Assembly: GCA_030544215.1 (NCBI GenBank)
Contig: JARZZO010000013.1
Span: 21,938,729 to 22,002,728, forward strand
Direction: 5' to 3'
From: Zantedeschia hybrid cultivar
Lineage: Eukaryota > Streptophyta > Magnoliopsida > Alismatales > Araceae
Length of the DNA stretch: 64,000 bases
Positions 31,450-42,785 of this stretch are shown here, piece by piece. A program made the position numbers and the translations under genes. The stretch's first letter is position 1; every line of letters begins with the position of its first letter. Below the pieces are notes generated by a model. It saw only the letters and a list, made by a program, of their open reading frames with translations. It searched no databases and was not told the DNA's origin.

Positions 31450-33228
31450 GGACTAAGGACAATCACCTTTATACAATAAGCCCATAGACTCTAGGTGACG
31501 CTCAAACACAATTTGAGCCAACGGCTTTGTCAGTGGATCTGCTATATGGTCGACGGGTGGGACTCTTTCCACTACCAAATCTCCTCTGGATAATATGAAA
31601 GCGCCTCAGAACATCTTTTGATTTCTGATGAGACCACGGCTCTTTCACTTGTGCAATAGTCCCATTATTGTCGCACAACAGCGGAACATGATCAAGGATA
31701 CCGATATGTCAAGGTCGGTGATGAACATCTTCAACCACACTATTTAATTGAAAGCTTCAGCTGCAACGATGTACTCAGCTTCAGTCGTCGAATCTGCAGT
31801 GGTTACTTGCTTAGAACTCTTCCAGCACACTGCCCCTCCGTTCAATGTAAACATGAATCCAAATGTAGACTTGCTATCATCTGGATCCGACTGGAAACTC
31901 GAGTCAGTAAAGCCTCGCAGTTTCAAGTTACCTCCTCCATAGACAAGAAACATATCCTTAGTTCTTCTCAAGTACTTAAGGATGCATTTCACTGCCTTCC
32001 AGTGCTCTTCACCTGGATCAGCCTGAAATCTACTCGTAACACTTAAAGCAAATACAACATCATGCCGTGTACATAGCATGGCATACATGATAGATCCTAT
32101 GGCAGAGGCATAGGGTATTCTATCCATGAATGCCCTCTCATCAGTAGTCTTAGGAGACTGCTCCTTTGAGAGATTAATTCCATGTCTCATCGGTATGAGA
32201 CCTCTCTTGGAATTTTCCATTCCAAACCTTTTGACTATGGTATCTATGTACAAGGATTGGGTCATTCCAAGCATCCTCTTTGATCTATCTCTATAGATCC
32301 GTATTCCCAATACATAGGATGCTTCTCCCAAATCCTTTATGGAGAAGTTTTTCGACAGCCAAATCTTTACCGATGACATCATAGCTACATCATTCCCAAT
32401 TAGTAGTATGTCATCTATGTAAAGAACTAGAAAAGTGACTGCACTCCCACTGGTCTTCTTGTACACACAAGGCTCATCTTCATTCTTAATGAAGTTATAA
32501 GACTTGACTGCCTCGTCAAATCTTATGTTCCAGCTCCGGGAAGCCTGCTTCAGTCCATAAATGGACCTCTGAAGCTTGCACACTTTATCTGGAGATTCTT
32601 TGGATGTGAAACCTTATGATTGTATCATATACACTTCTTCCTCAAGGTTACCATTGAGGAAGGCAGTCTTCACATCCATCTGCCATATTTCATAATCAAA
32701 ATGTGCAGCAATGGCGATCAGAACTCTGATCGACTTTATCATGGCAACTGGTGAGAAAGTCTCGTCATAGTCAATTCCTTGCCTTTGACGATATCCCTTT
32801 GCCACCAACCTTGCCTTATAAGTGTCGATCCGTCCATCAGCACAGATCTTCCTCTTAAAGATCCACTTGCAACCGATGGGTACAATACCCTCGGGCAAGT
32901 CCTCCAAGTTCCAAATTTGGTTGGTGTACATGGACTGGATTTCTGAGTTCATGGCTTCTCGCCATTTCCCGGCTTCTAGGCCTTCTATGGCCTCCTGGTA
33001 GGTTTTAGGATCATCATCCTCATTATATCCAACCTTAGACTCACCTTCAGCAATATGTCCCAAATATCGTTCGGGTAGTCTAGGTACTCTACCAGATCTA
33101 CGAGGCTCATCTGTGTGTACCTGAACAGATTCAGGAACTGATATCTCATCTGATGATAATGCAGCTGTTTGGGGATCTGGAACCTCTTCTAGTACTATTT
33201 TACTCCCACTGTTCTCCTGGATAAGGTA
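31450..33228 (-). pseudogene. Copia A1 pol: integrase tail, RT and RNase H
   Basis: From the E insertion at 33234 downward: integrase C-terminus (SGSKIVLEEVPD, PRRSGRVPRLPERY), the linker WREAMNSEIQSMYTNQIWNL, then RT (CKWIFKRKI, DTYKARLVAKGYRQRQGIDY, DETFSPVAMIKSI, IWQMDVKTAFLNG). A TAA at 32614-32616 interrupts, and the same frame goes on through LYIDDILLIGND (catalytic YIDD), IGSIMYAMLCTRHDV and RNase H LRGFTDSSFQSDPDDS to about 31744. The last part of RNase H (31450-31743) is degraded, with only scattered matches. One stop and a damaged C-terminus are visible. Confidence 0.88.
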
Positions 33229-33233
33229 TTCCT

Positions 33234-34805
33234 TGTAAGGAATCGCCACGAACGCAGCGGAAATAAAAATGATTCCAATGTATCGGTTGCTGGGGTCGTA
33301 AAACGGACATTAAAACTAAGTGGGAAGAACAGTTCTTCACCTTTGCGGGGTTTCGAATCTCCCGTGGATGATGCCGACTCGGTAATCGCGCACGCGCACG
33401 ATCTCTAGAGGTATCCACACGAGTTCCCGCAGCAGACGCGATTTCCTCCTCGGCTTGAGTGCTCCGACCAGATCTCAAATCCACCATGCGCGGAGAGAGA
33501 CAGATCCACTCCAAGAGAGAGAGGAGGAGAGAGAGAATCTGGGGAGTAAAATTCGTCCAACTAACTATTTACCACTCCCCTTTGGCCCTCCTTATATAGA
33601 AATAAGGATAAGCACAAGAGTTAATCCTCATGATTATCCAAGAGTTTGGCCTTAGATAATTCTCCATTAAATCTTCATGTTTATCCTACAGCTTTTCACA
33701 AAAACCCACATAAGCATGAAATTTAACATCTCTCACCGTCTGACGAGAACTCTTATGTGTGTGACCCTCTAGGCCCATATATCAGTCCGGTTGCAGGCCC
33801 ATTAAACTTAGAACTGTTTCTTGAGTTTAATATTTATTAATTAACATTTAAACATCACATGTTAAATGATTAATTTAATAAACAAGTGAATTATCATCTG
33901 ATGATCAAATCACTTGGCCTTCTGATCATGAACAGCACCAAACACTACCTCATAATCCCAGAAGATATAAGGGATATTGTTCCCTTCAATAGAACCTTTC
34001 TGTCTGCAGATGCCGCACAGATATAATCCTTCACTCATGCAATGTCCCGATAACGCAAGGGTATGGTTTTATAGTCAAACCCTTTATTGCATTATCCAGA
34101 TGGATTCCAGTACATAGTTAATATCTAGAAAGACATCTCTTTCATTTGACCCTGGCCAGGGATTTCTGTGTACACATCCATGGGACATTCTCTCTCCAGT
34201 CTTATACCAAGAGTGAGTGATCCCTTGTTGTTCACTCAATTACCTTCGCAAGCTTTCCACTGTATCTGAAAGACTGATTATGGTAGACTTAATGGTTAAA
34301 GTCCACGAGTCAGAGAATCAAGATACAATGGTCCACAAACAAGGTATCATTGGTGACTCAGGTCAAAGGACCAAGTGTGCTACTGCAACGATTGAATTCC
34401 CTGGTTGACTAATAGGTATAATTACCATCCATGAATTCTTATTTGAGTCTGTTCAGTGAACTCATTCCCTAATGAGCACCCACTTGTTTGTCTTAGTGTC
34501 ACCACACGAGTGAATGTGAGATCATTCACCCTCATCACATGAGCAGACATAACTTGTGTCGATCTTATCGGATATTTAATGTCCATCTCAAATATCCTAT
34601 TATCGAGAACTATTTAAGACAATTGACTGAGGATATTGATCTCACTATCATGATCTCATCATGATTCAATATCCCATTCATATGTCTATGGACCTTCATT
34701 ACGATAGTCGTTTGCGAGAACTATTAAATGAGGAAATAATTGCCTTTATTAATAATCTGAACTAGAATGTACAATGATTGGCTTTGAGGCCACCCAATTC
34801 TAACA
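33234..34805 (-). repeat. 3' LTR of copia E (1,572 bp)
   Basis: Plus-strand reading TGTAAGGAATCGCC to TTCTAACA. Nearly the same as 41194-42780. It contains the GTGTGACCC-TCTAGGCCCA block (about 33758-33776) shared with LTRs A and B and a minus-strand TATATAAGG box near 33593. Confidence 0.95.
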
Positions 34806-34816
34806 TTCTCCCACTT
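34806..34816 (-). other. Polypurine tract of copia E
   Basis: Minus-strand AAGTGGGAGAA next to the LTR end at 34805. Confidence 0.9.
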
Positions 34817-34819
34817 GGA

Positions 34820-37800
34820 CTATAGCCAATTACCCATGTGTCTAAGTCCCATAGACTTAAGGTGACGTTCTAAATTGTTTTGAGGTAATGGCTTAGTCAG
34901 GGGATCTGCTACATTATCTTCAGATGAGACTTTCTCAACTACTATATCTCCTCGGGCGATAATCTCACGAATCAGATGAAATCGTCTCAGAATGTGCTTT
35001 GACTTCTGATGTGATCTGGGCTCCTTCGCTTGAGCTATTGCCCCATTGTTGTCACACAATAATGGAACAGGATATGAAATGCTTGGAACTACTCCAAGCG
35101 CCGAGATGAACTTCTTCATCCAAACCGCCTCCTTGGCCGCTTCAGCTGCAGCAATGTATTCTGCTTCGGTCGTCGAATCTGCAATTGTTTCCTGTTTGGA
35201 ACTCTTCCAACTTACTGCACCTCCATTTAACATGAACACAAATCCAGACATGGATTTGCTGTCATCCATATCCGACTGGAAACTCAAGTCAGTAAATCCT
35301 CGAAGTTCCAAGTCGTTTCCTCCATAAACGAGAAATAGATCCTTAGTCCTTCTCAAGTATCTAAGGATACATTTCACCGCCTTCCAGTGTTCCTCACCTG
35401 AATCTGCCTGATATCTACTAGTGACACTTAATGGATGTGCCACATCAAGCCTAGTACATAGCATTGCATACATGATAGATCCTATTGCCGAGGCATACGG
35501 AACTCTATCCATGTATGCTCTCTCTTCAGGTGTCTTGAGAGACATTTCTTTAGAGAGATAAATTACATGCCTCATAGGAACGAGGCCTCTCTTGGAATTT
35601 TCCATGCCAAACCTTTTGACTATGGTATCTATGTACATAGATTGGGACAAGCCAAGCATCCTTTTGGACCTATCTCGATAGATCCTTATTCCCAGAATAT
35701 AGGATGCTTCTCCCAAATCTTTCATGGAGAAGTTTTTGGATAACCAAGACTTTACTGATGACAACATTCCTACATCATTCCCAATGAGTAGAATGTCATC
35801 AACATAAAGTACCAAAAAGGTAACTGCGCTCCCACTAGCCTTTTTGTATACACAAGGTTCATCTTCATTCTTAATGAAGTCATAAGATTTGATTGCTTCA
35901 TCAAATCTTAAGTTCCAAGTTCGGGACGCCTGCTTTAATCCATAGATGGATCTTTGCAGCTTGTATATCTTGCTTGAATGCTCTTTGGAAGTGAATCCTT
36001 CAGGTTGTATCATATACACCTCTTCTTGAAGGTTCCCGTTAAGGAATGCTGTTTTCACATCCATTTGCCATATTTCATAATCATAGAATGCAGCGATAGC
36101 AAGAAGTATTCTGATTGACTTAATCATGGCAACTGGAGAAAAGGTTTCGTCATAGTCAATGCCTTGCCTTTGACGATATCCTTTTGCTACCAGCCTTGCC
36201 TTATATGTGTCAATCTATCCATCTGCCCCGATCTTTCTTTTAAATATCCATTTACTGCCAATAGGTACCATACCTTCTGGCAGATCAACCAAGTTCCAAA
36301 CTTGGTTGGCATACATGGACTGAATTTCAGAATCCATTGCCTCTTGCCATTTTTCTGATTCTTGACTATTTATGGCTTCTAGGTAGGTTTGAGGATTATC
36401 ATCCTCATTTAAGTACACTTTTGGCTTGCCATCATCGATATGTCCAACATATCTTTCTGGCTGCTTAGGCACTCTACCTGATCTGCGAACCTTTTGTGTA
36501 TCATCTTGAACAAGTTCTTGAGTCAATGGTTCAGTAGATGAATCAGTGTTGATTTGTGAGTCTAGAATTTCTTCCAGTTCTATCTTGCTCCCACTGTCTT
36601 CTTTTGAAAGATATTCTTTCTCTAAGAAGACAGCTCTTTTTGCGACAAACACCCTTTGATCGCTGGGCTGATATAAGTAGTATCCAAACGTCTCTTTTGG
36701 ATATCCCACAAATCTACATTTCTCTGTCCTGGAATCCAATTTGTCAGGATCATGTCTTTTGACATGTGCAGGACAACCCCAGACTCTAACATGCTTAAAG
36801 TCTGGTTTCTTTCCTTTCCATATCTCATATGGAGTGGAAGGTACTGACTTACTGGGAACTTTGTTCAACAGATATGCAGCAGTCAACAGTGCATATCCCC
36901 ATAAAGAGATTGGAAGTTTGGCATAACTCATCATGGATCGTACCATATCTAATAGAGTACGATTCCTCCTTTCCGATACACCATTTAACTGAGGTGTATA
37001 GGGAGGAGTCCACTGAGACAAAATACCATTATCCTTAAGATATTCTGTGAATTCTGTACTTAAGTATTCACCCCCTAGATCTGATCAAAGAGTTTTAATA
37101 CTCTTTCCAGTCTGGTTCTCAACTTCGTTTTTAAACTCTTTAAATTTCTCAAAGACTTCTGACTTATATTTCATTAAATATATATAGCCATATCTTGAGA
37201 AATCATCTGTAAATGAAACAAAGTATGAGTAACCACCCATAGCATGAGTGGACATTGGACCACATACATCACTATGTATTAGTTCAAATAAATCCTTAGC
37301 TCTTTCTCCATGTCCTGAGAATGGAGCTTTGGTCATCTTTCCCATGAGACAAGCTTCACAGGTTGCAAATGATTCATAATCAAATGGATCAAGATATCCA
37401 TTCTTTTGCAACCTTATGATTCTATTCTCATTTATATGACCTAGCCTACAATGCCATAGGTACGATTTATTCACATCCTTATCTAAGCGTTCAAGAGAAT
37501 TATTTACCAGACAAACATCATATGAAATATCAAGTAAATATAATCCATTCAATAAATATCCGGAAGCAAACAATTTGTCTCCTTGATAAATTGAACAACC
37601 TTTATTCTCTAGCTTCATAGAATATCCTTGTCTATCTAGACATAAAATAGATATGATATTCCTAATAATAGTTGGAACATAATAACAATCTATCAGTTCC
37701 ATAGAGTCTCCTGACGGCATCTGAAGTCTTGCTGTCCCCACAGCTAACGCAGCAACTTTTGCTCCATTCCCGAGCCTCAGATCCACGTCTCCGCGGTTCA

Positions 37801-38749
37801 ATCTTCTTTTACTTGTTAACACCTGCAAGTTATTGCAGATATGAGAAACACATCCAGTATCTAATACCCAGGATGTTGATTCTCTATAAGACAAGTTAAG
37901 ATCGATCATGAGAATACCTGAAGCTTCACCAAGCTTCTCCTTTGCCTTTTCTGCAAGATAAATCTTGCAGTTTCTCTTCCAATGACCTTCTTTATGGCAG
38001 TGGAAACACTGACCTTTATCATTGACTTTAGCTTTGTCCTTTTGTACCGCCGGTTTGTTTTTCACTAGCTTCTTAGGCTTACCTTTCTTAAAGGTCTGTC
38101 CAGCTTTCCTTTTCTTGTTGGTCTTACCAACAAGCATTACATTTGGCTTATCTTTCTGGATAGTGCCTTCTGCTGTCTTCAACATGTTGAGCAGCTCAGC
38201 TAGTGAAACTTCAATTTTGTTCATATTGAAGTTGATAATGAATTGTGAAAATGAATCTGGAAGGGACTGTAGGATTAAGTCGATGCTTAGGTCATTGTTC
38301 ATAACAAAGCCAAGTACAGCAAGCCTCTCAATCCATTCTATCATTTTGAGCACATGAGTTTGCACAGATGTGCCCTCGCTCATTCTGGTCCTGAACAATT
38401 TCTTAGATATCTCATATCTTTCTGTTCTGGATTGTTAACCAAACAACTCTTGCAGGTGATTCAGAATGGTTTTAGGTTCCATGTTATCATGTTGTCGCTG
38501 CAGTTCATTGTTCATTGAACCGAGCATATAACACTGGACCTTGACAGAGTCGTCCTTCCAGTTTTCATACATCATTAATTCATCTTCGTTAGCATTATCA
38601 CCGGGTTGCACTAGATCTGGTTGATCCAGGACATAGGCTAGCTTTTCACACCTGAGGACTACCTTCAGGTTGCGTAACCAGTCAATGTAATTTGGTCCCG
38701 TGAGTTTGTTTGCATCAAGTATGTAACGGAGGGGTTTAGGTGACGACAT
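34820..38749 (-). pseudogene. gag-pol polyprotein of copia E, three nonsense codons
   Basis: A single frame of about 1,309 codons starting at ATG 38747-38749. Domains in order: gag (ILDANKLTGPNYIDWLRNLK, residues 10-29; UBN2-type region to about 200); zinc knuckle CFHCHKEGHWKRNC (about 248-261); aspartic protease WVLDTGC (catalytic Asp about 297); pre-integrase zinc region HCRLGH with C-x2-C. Integrase has aspartates in HSDVCGPM and RSDLGGEY and the glutamate in NGVSERRNR. RT follows with catalytic YVDD (35795-35806), then RNase H ending LKSMGLRHMGNWL. Stops are TAA 38435-38437, TGA 37085-37087 and TAG 36215-36217; all three lie in frame and no frameshift is seen. The last two fit C-to-T changes (CGA, CAG). 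This is the best-preserved coding region in the window. Confidence 0.95.
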
Positions 38750-38847
38750 AGCGACCTACATGGAAATATATAAAATGAGCAGATAGTTCTTAAAATCAGA
38801 TTTAGGACTTTTAATCTAGATTTATGCTCCCACTATTTTTCGGCGAT

Positions 38848-38893
38848 CTGTATTACCCTCTAAGATACAGAACGGGAGATTCCGGTGATCTCC
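38848..38893 (-). other. Paired hairpins upstream of copia E gag
   Basis: Plus-strand reading CTGTAT/ATACAG (38848-38853 and 38865-38870), then GGAGAT/ATCTCC (38875-38880 and 38888-38893). They lie about 100-145 bases upstream of the gag ATG in transcript sense. A purine tract AGTGGGAG lies between the hairpins and gag (reverse complement at 38827-38834). Confidence 0.75.
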
Positions 38894-38925
38894 TAGTGGG
38901 GATCAGAATCCTTCGGGCAACATGC

Positions 38926-39238
38926 ATGTGACCTTGTGGTAGCACAACAAGTCACATCAAGTCCCTTAGGCAGTCAACTCTTGACAGTTGCAACGTTTGC
39001 AATATCCGATCGATTTAACTCCTGAATCAGAATGACCTTGTGGTAGCACAACAAATCAATTTGATTCAGTTAAGTTTATCCATCATTACTTAGATGACAT
39101 GAATTCATAGTGCAATCCTTGTGGTAGCACAACAAAACTACATTATTTGTCCATTCATCTTAATGACATCACATGTCGTAGACCTAGTTTAATTTCTAAA
39201 TCAAACAGATCATGTGGTAGTACAACAAATCCGTTTGA
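38926..39238 (-). other. Four-hairpin leader array of copia E
   Basis: Four copies of TTGTGGTAGCACAA (plus reading; the fourth is ATGTGGTAGTACAA), each in the loop of a larger hairpin. Stems: ATGTGAC/GTCACAT (38926-38932 and 38951-38957); CTGAATCA/TGATTCAG (39022-39029 and 39062-39069); a weak TAGT/ACTA at copy 3 (39108-39140); TCAAACAGAT/ATCCGTTTGA with one mismatch (39201-39210 and 39229-39238). The stems are unrelated to each other, but each pairs. Confidence 0.78.
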
Positions 39239-40030
39239 GATAAGAATTATCCTAAGATCTATAATGATGGTGGGTTACGTGGATTATTCTGAATATCTCA
39301 CGTTTACAACTTAAGTTTTAAAAGAGGGTTTTTTTTATTTTGATTTGTAAAAATCGTGCTATCAATAGTATTTCAATTTGAAGTATCAATATACTTAATA
39401 GAAATATATATATGATAGCATAGTCCACAAATATCACATATATGCAGAAAAATTAAATGGGGATGATCATGGACTGCTAAAGCTACTATGGAATCATCGG
39501 AGCCAAACGATGATCCATAATAGGATCCTAATGTGAAAACAGCAACACTGGTTCCATTTGATGCGAGTCCTCCCTCCAGAGGTGTCTTCAGAAGATCCCG
39601 TCCTCTTAGTTTAATCTGATACATTTAAATATTAAATTCATGACTCGCAGGTCCACAAATGTACATTTAAACAATTAGAAACCTTGATCTTATCAAGGGG
39701 AGTACAAGCTTATAGGAAGGTAGAAAGTACACTTGGATTAAGAGAGAGGAGGACACGCAGGTCCTATTTAAAAATACCAAATGAAATAAGCATCGCATCC
39801 ATTCACATGATTCATCTAATGAAAAATCTAAGTCCATGATCATCCCACCATAAAACACATCACATGCATCACAATAATCACATAATTGCAGTTTGGTATT
39901 AAATTTTATAAATATAAAATTATAATACCAATTAGTTTTCGAAATAACATTTATTTCAGCATAATCAATAATATTCAAAACATTATTGACAAATAAACTA
40001 ACTAAACCATTCAGTTAATCTAAGTACAAA
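39239..40030 (-). other. Copia E leader, central part
   Basis: Non-coding leader. Frames at 39373-39624 and 39667-39978 have no domain and no counterpart in the other leaders, so I leave them as chance. Nothing else recognised. Confidence 0.5.
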
Positions 40031-40350
40031 TTCAAACAATTTGAACATTAAGAGTAATCAAGTTATGCATGATATTAGTTTAAAACAATTTTAAACTAAT
40101 TAAATTAACAGGAAAATTAATTATCTAAAACAATTTTAAATAATTAACTAACACCCATTAATTATAAAGCCCTTTATTTGACTAACAGTTATTAAACTCT
40201 TTAATAACCTGTTATTAATCATAAAAATAATTAATAACAATTATTAATTATTTCTATAAATTTTCTGTTTTAAAACAATTTTAAAAACTGGCCTAAATGG
40301 GCTAATAATGGGTTTATGAGGGGATAAACAATAATTAAAACAATTTTAAT
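40031..40350 (-). repeat. Array of three-base-loop hairpins, copia E leader
   Basis: Plus-strand reading, all with CAA or CTC loops: TTCAAA stem at 40031-40045; an 11-pair stem starting TTAGTTTAAAA at 40075-40099; a 14-pair stem with one mismatch at 40117-40147; AACAGTTATTAAA-CTC with one bulge at 40184-40213; a perfect 12-pair stem AATAATTAATAA at 40226-40252; TTTTAAAA at 40268-40286; ATTAAAA at 40334-40350. Perfect pairing this long in a copy of this age is notable. Confidence 0.82.
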
Positions 40351-40394
40351 AACCATAAATTAATGGGCCCAGCCCATTAGGGCCCAATTGGCCC

Positions 40395-40535
40395 GAACCC
40401 GGACCCTGGTTCGACCAGGGTCGAGCCCTAGCTCGGCCAGGGTCGAACCCTGGCTCGGCCAGGGGCTCTGGCTCGGCCAGGGTCGAGCCCTGGCTCAGCC
40501 AGGGTCGAACCCTGGTCGAGCCAGGGCACCGCCCG
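40395..40535 (-). repeat. CCCTGGCTCGGCCAGGG minisatellite in leader
   Basis: Repeats of about 20-24 bp built from CCCTGG, CTCGGCCAGGG and TCGAACC/TCGAGCC. The units are themselves palindromic (CCCTGG/CCAGGG). Related clusters occur at the same place in A1, B and the left tandem interior. Confidence 0.75.
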
Positions 40536-41177
40536 GCCCCCGTCCGGTCCGACCGGATCGGGACCGGGCGGTCCAGCCCTATCCCCTCGGATTCGACCGG
40601 CCCGTTTCTTACAAACCCTAAACCTGCAACCCTAGAATCCGACGGCTGGAGGCTTTGTGGGCGGCGCCGGCGGCCGCCCGCGGCGGCGGCGGCTCCGGTC
40701 GGCGGTGCCCCCGGCGCCGGCGTCGTGCCCGGCGCCGGCAGGGCCGCCGGCGGCCTCCGGTGAGGTGAAAAATAAGCCCAAAACCCCTCCTAAATTCTGA
40801 TTTTTCAGGTTTAGAAACCCGAGTTCGGGCTCGATTTTAAGGACCTCCAAGGGCACTCCGGTGCCGATCTCTATGCCCAATGCGAAGTGGTGACTATCAC
40901 CAATAGATCCAGACATCCGGGCGGCCATCCCAACACTTGGAATGCACGTACGACGCCGCCGAAGTACCCCAGTTCATCATCACATGAAGAACTCCGAAAA
41001 ACCCAAATAAAAATCCGAAAAATACAGAAAAATAATCAAATTGATCGTGATCATCATATAAACACTAATCTGTCATTTTTAATCGGATTAAACACAAGAA
41101 CACGTACAATACGGGTTCTTCACGCATAACGAGAAAAACAAGCATAACGGTGCCGTTTTACAACCGAACCAGCGAAC
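40536..41177 (-). other. Copia E leader, GC-rich part near PBS
   Basis: GC-rich GGCGGCGGC/GCCGCCGGC runs (about 40660-40760), then unique leader sequence up to the PBS. Frames at 40632-40928 and 40887-41129 are compositional. No gene seen. Confidence 0.5.
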
Positions 41178-41192
41178 CTGGCTCTGATACCA
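41178..41192 (-). other. Primer binding site of copia E
   Basis: Minus-strand TGGTATCAGAGCCAG, one base from the LTR; initiator tRNA-Met type. Confidence 0.92.
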
Positions 41193-41193
41193 C

Positions 41194-42780
41194 TGTAAGG
41201 AATCGCCATGAACGCAGCGGAAATAAAAATGATTCCAATGTATTGGTTGCTGGGGTCGTAAAATAGACATTAAAACTAAGTGGGAAGAACAGTTCTTCAC
41301 CTTTGCGGGGTTTCGAATCTCCCGTGGATGATGCCGACTCGGTAATCGCGCACGCGCACGATCTCTAGAGGTATCCACACGAGTTCCCGCAGCAGACGCG
41401 ATTTCCTCCTCGGCTTAAGTGCTCCGACCAGATCTCAAATCCACCATGCGCGAAGAGAGACAGATCCACTCCAAGAGAGAGAGAAGGAGAGAGAGAGAGA
41501 GGAGAGAGAGAATCTGGGGAGTAAAATTCGTCCAACTAACTATTTACCACTCCCCTTTGGCCCTCCTTATATAGAAATATGGATAAGCACAAGAGTTAAT
41601 CCTCATGATTATCCAAGAGTTTGGCCTTAGATAATTCTCCATTAAATCTTCATGTTTATCCTGCAGCTTTTCACAAAAACCCACATAAGCATGAAATTTA
41701 ACATCTCTCACCGTCTGACGAGAACTCTTATGTGTGTGACCCTCTAGGCCCATATATCAGTCCGGTTGCAGGCCCATTAAACTTAGAACTGTTTCTTGAG
41801 TTTAATATTTATTAATTAACATTTAAACATCACATGTTAAATGATTAATTTAATAAACAAGTGAATTATCATCTGATGATCAAATCACTTGGCCTTCTGA
41901 TCATGAACAGCATCAAACACTACCTCATGATCCCAGAAGATATAAGGGATAATGTTCCCTTCAATAGAACCTTTCCGTCTGCAGATGCCGCACAGATATA
42001 ATCCTTCACTCATGCAATGTCCCGATAACGCAAGGGTATGGTTTTATAGTCAAACCCTTTATTGCATTATCCAGATGGATTCCAGTACATAGTTAATATC
42101 TAGAAAGACATCTCTTTCATTTGACCCTAGCCAAGGATTTCTGTGTACACATCCATAAGACATTCTCTCTCCAGTCTTATACCAAGAGTGAGTGATCCCT
42201 TGTTGTTCACTCAATTACCTTCGCAAGCTTTCCACTGTATCTGAAAGACTGATTATGGTGGACTTAATGGTTAAAGTCCACGAGTCAGAGAATCAAGATA
42301 TAATGGTCCACAAACAAGGTATCATTGGTGACTCAGGTCAAAGGACCAACTGTGCTACTGCAACGATTGAATTCCCTGGTTGACTAATAGGTATAATTAC
42401 CATCCAGGAATTCTTATTTGAGTCTGTTCAGTGAACTCATTCTTTAATGAGCACCCACTTGTTTGTCTTAGTGTCACCACACGAGTGAATGTGAGATCAT
42501 TCACCCTCATCACATGAGCAGACATAACTTGTGTCGATCTTATCGGATATTTAATGTCCATCTCAAATATCCTATGATCGAGAACTGTTTAAGACAATTG
42601 ACTGAGGATATTGATCTCACTATCATGATCTCATCATGATTCAATATCCCATTCATATGTCTATAGACCTTCATTACGATAATCGTTTGCGAGAACTATT
42701 AAATGAAGAAATAATTGCCTTTATTAATAATCTGAACTAGAATGTACAATGATTGGCTTTGAGGCCACCCAATTTTAACA
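41194..42780 (-). repeat. 5' LTR of copia E (1,587 bp)
   Basis: Plus-strand reading TGTAAGGAATCGCC to TTTTAACA; 15 bp longer than the 3' LTR mainly through a GA microsatellite near 41475-41510. Flanked by the PBS on the left and the TTCCT duplication on the right. Confidence 0.95.
41565..41574 (-). promoter_or_regulatory. TATA-like box of copia E 5' LTR
   Basis: Minus-strand CTATATAAGG, also present in the 3' LTR. It is downstream (transcript sense) of the shared GTGTGACCC-TCTAGGCCCA block. Role inferred. Confidence 0.5.
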
Positions 42781-42785
42781 TTCCT

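Larger units (their letters stand above)
33234..42780 (-). mobile_element. Copia E, near-complete, target duplication TTCCT
   Basis: 9,547 bp. 3' LTR 33234-34805, PPT, gag-pol 34820-38749, leader 38750-41177, PBS, 5' LTR 41194-42780; TTCCT at 33229-33233 and 42781-42785. The LTRs differ by roughly a few tens of bases, many of them C/T or G/A, plus one GA-microsatellite indel, so it is among the youngest insertions here. All parts of a copia element are present. Three in-frame stops block the polyprotein. By architecture (1.6 kb LTRs, 2.4 kb leader, Met PBS) it resembles Angela/Tork-type copia; lineage is inference. Confidence 0.95.
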
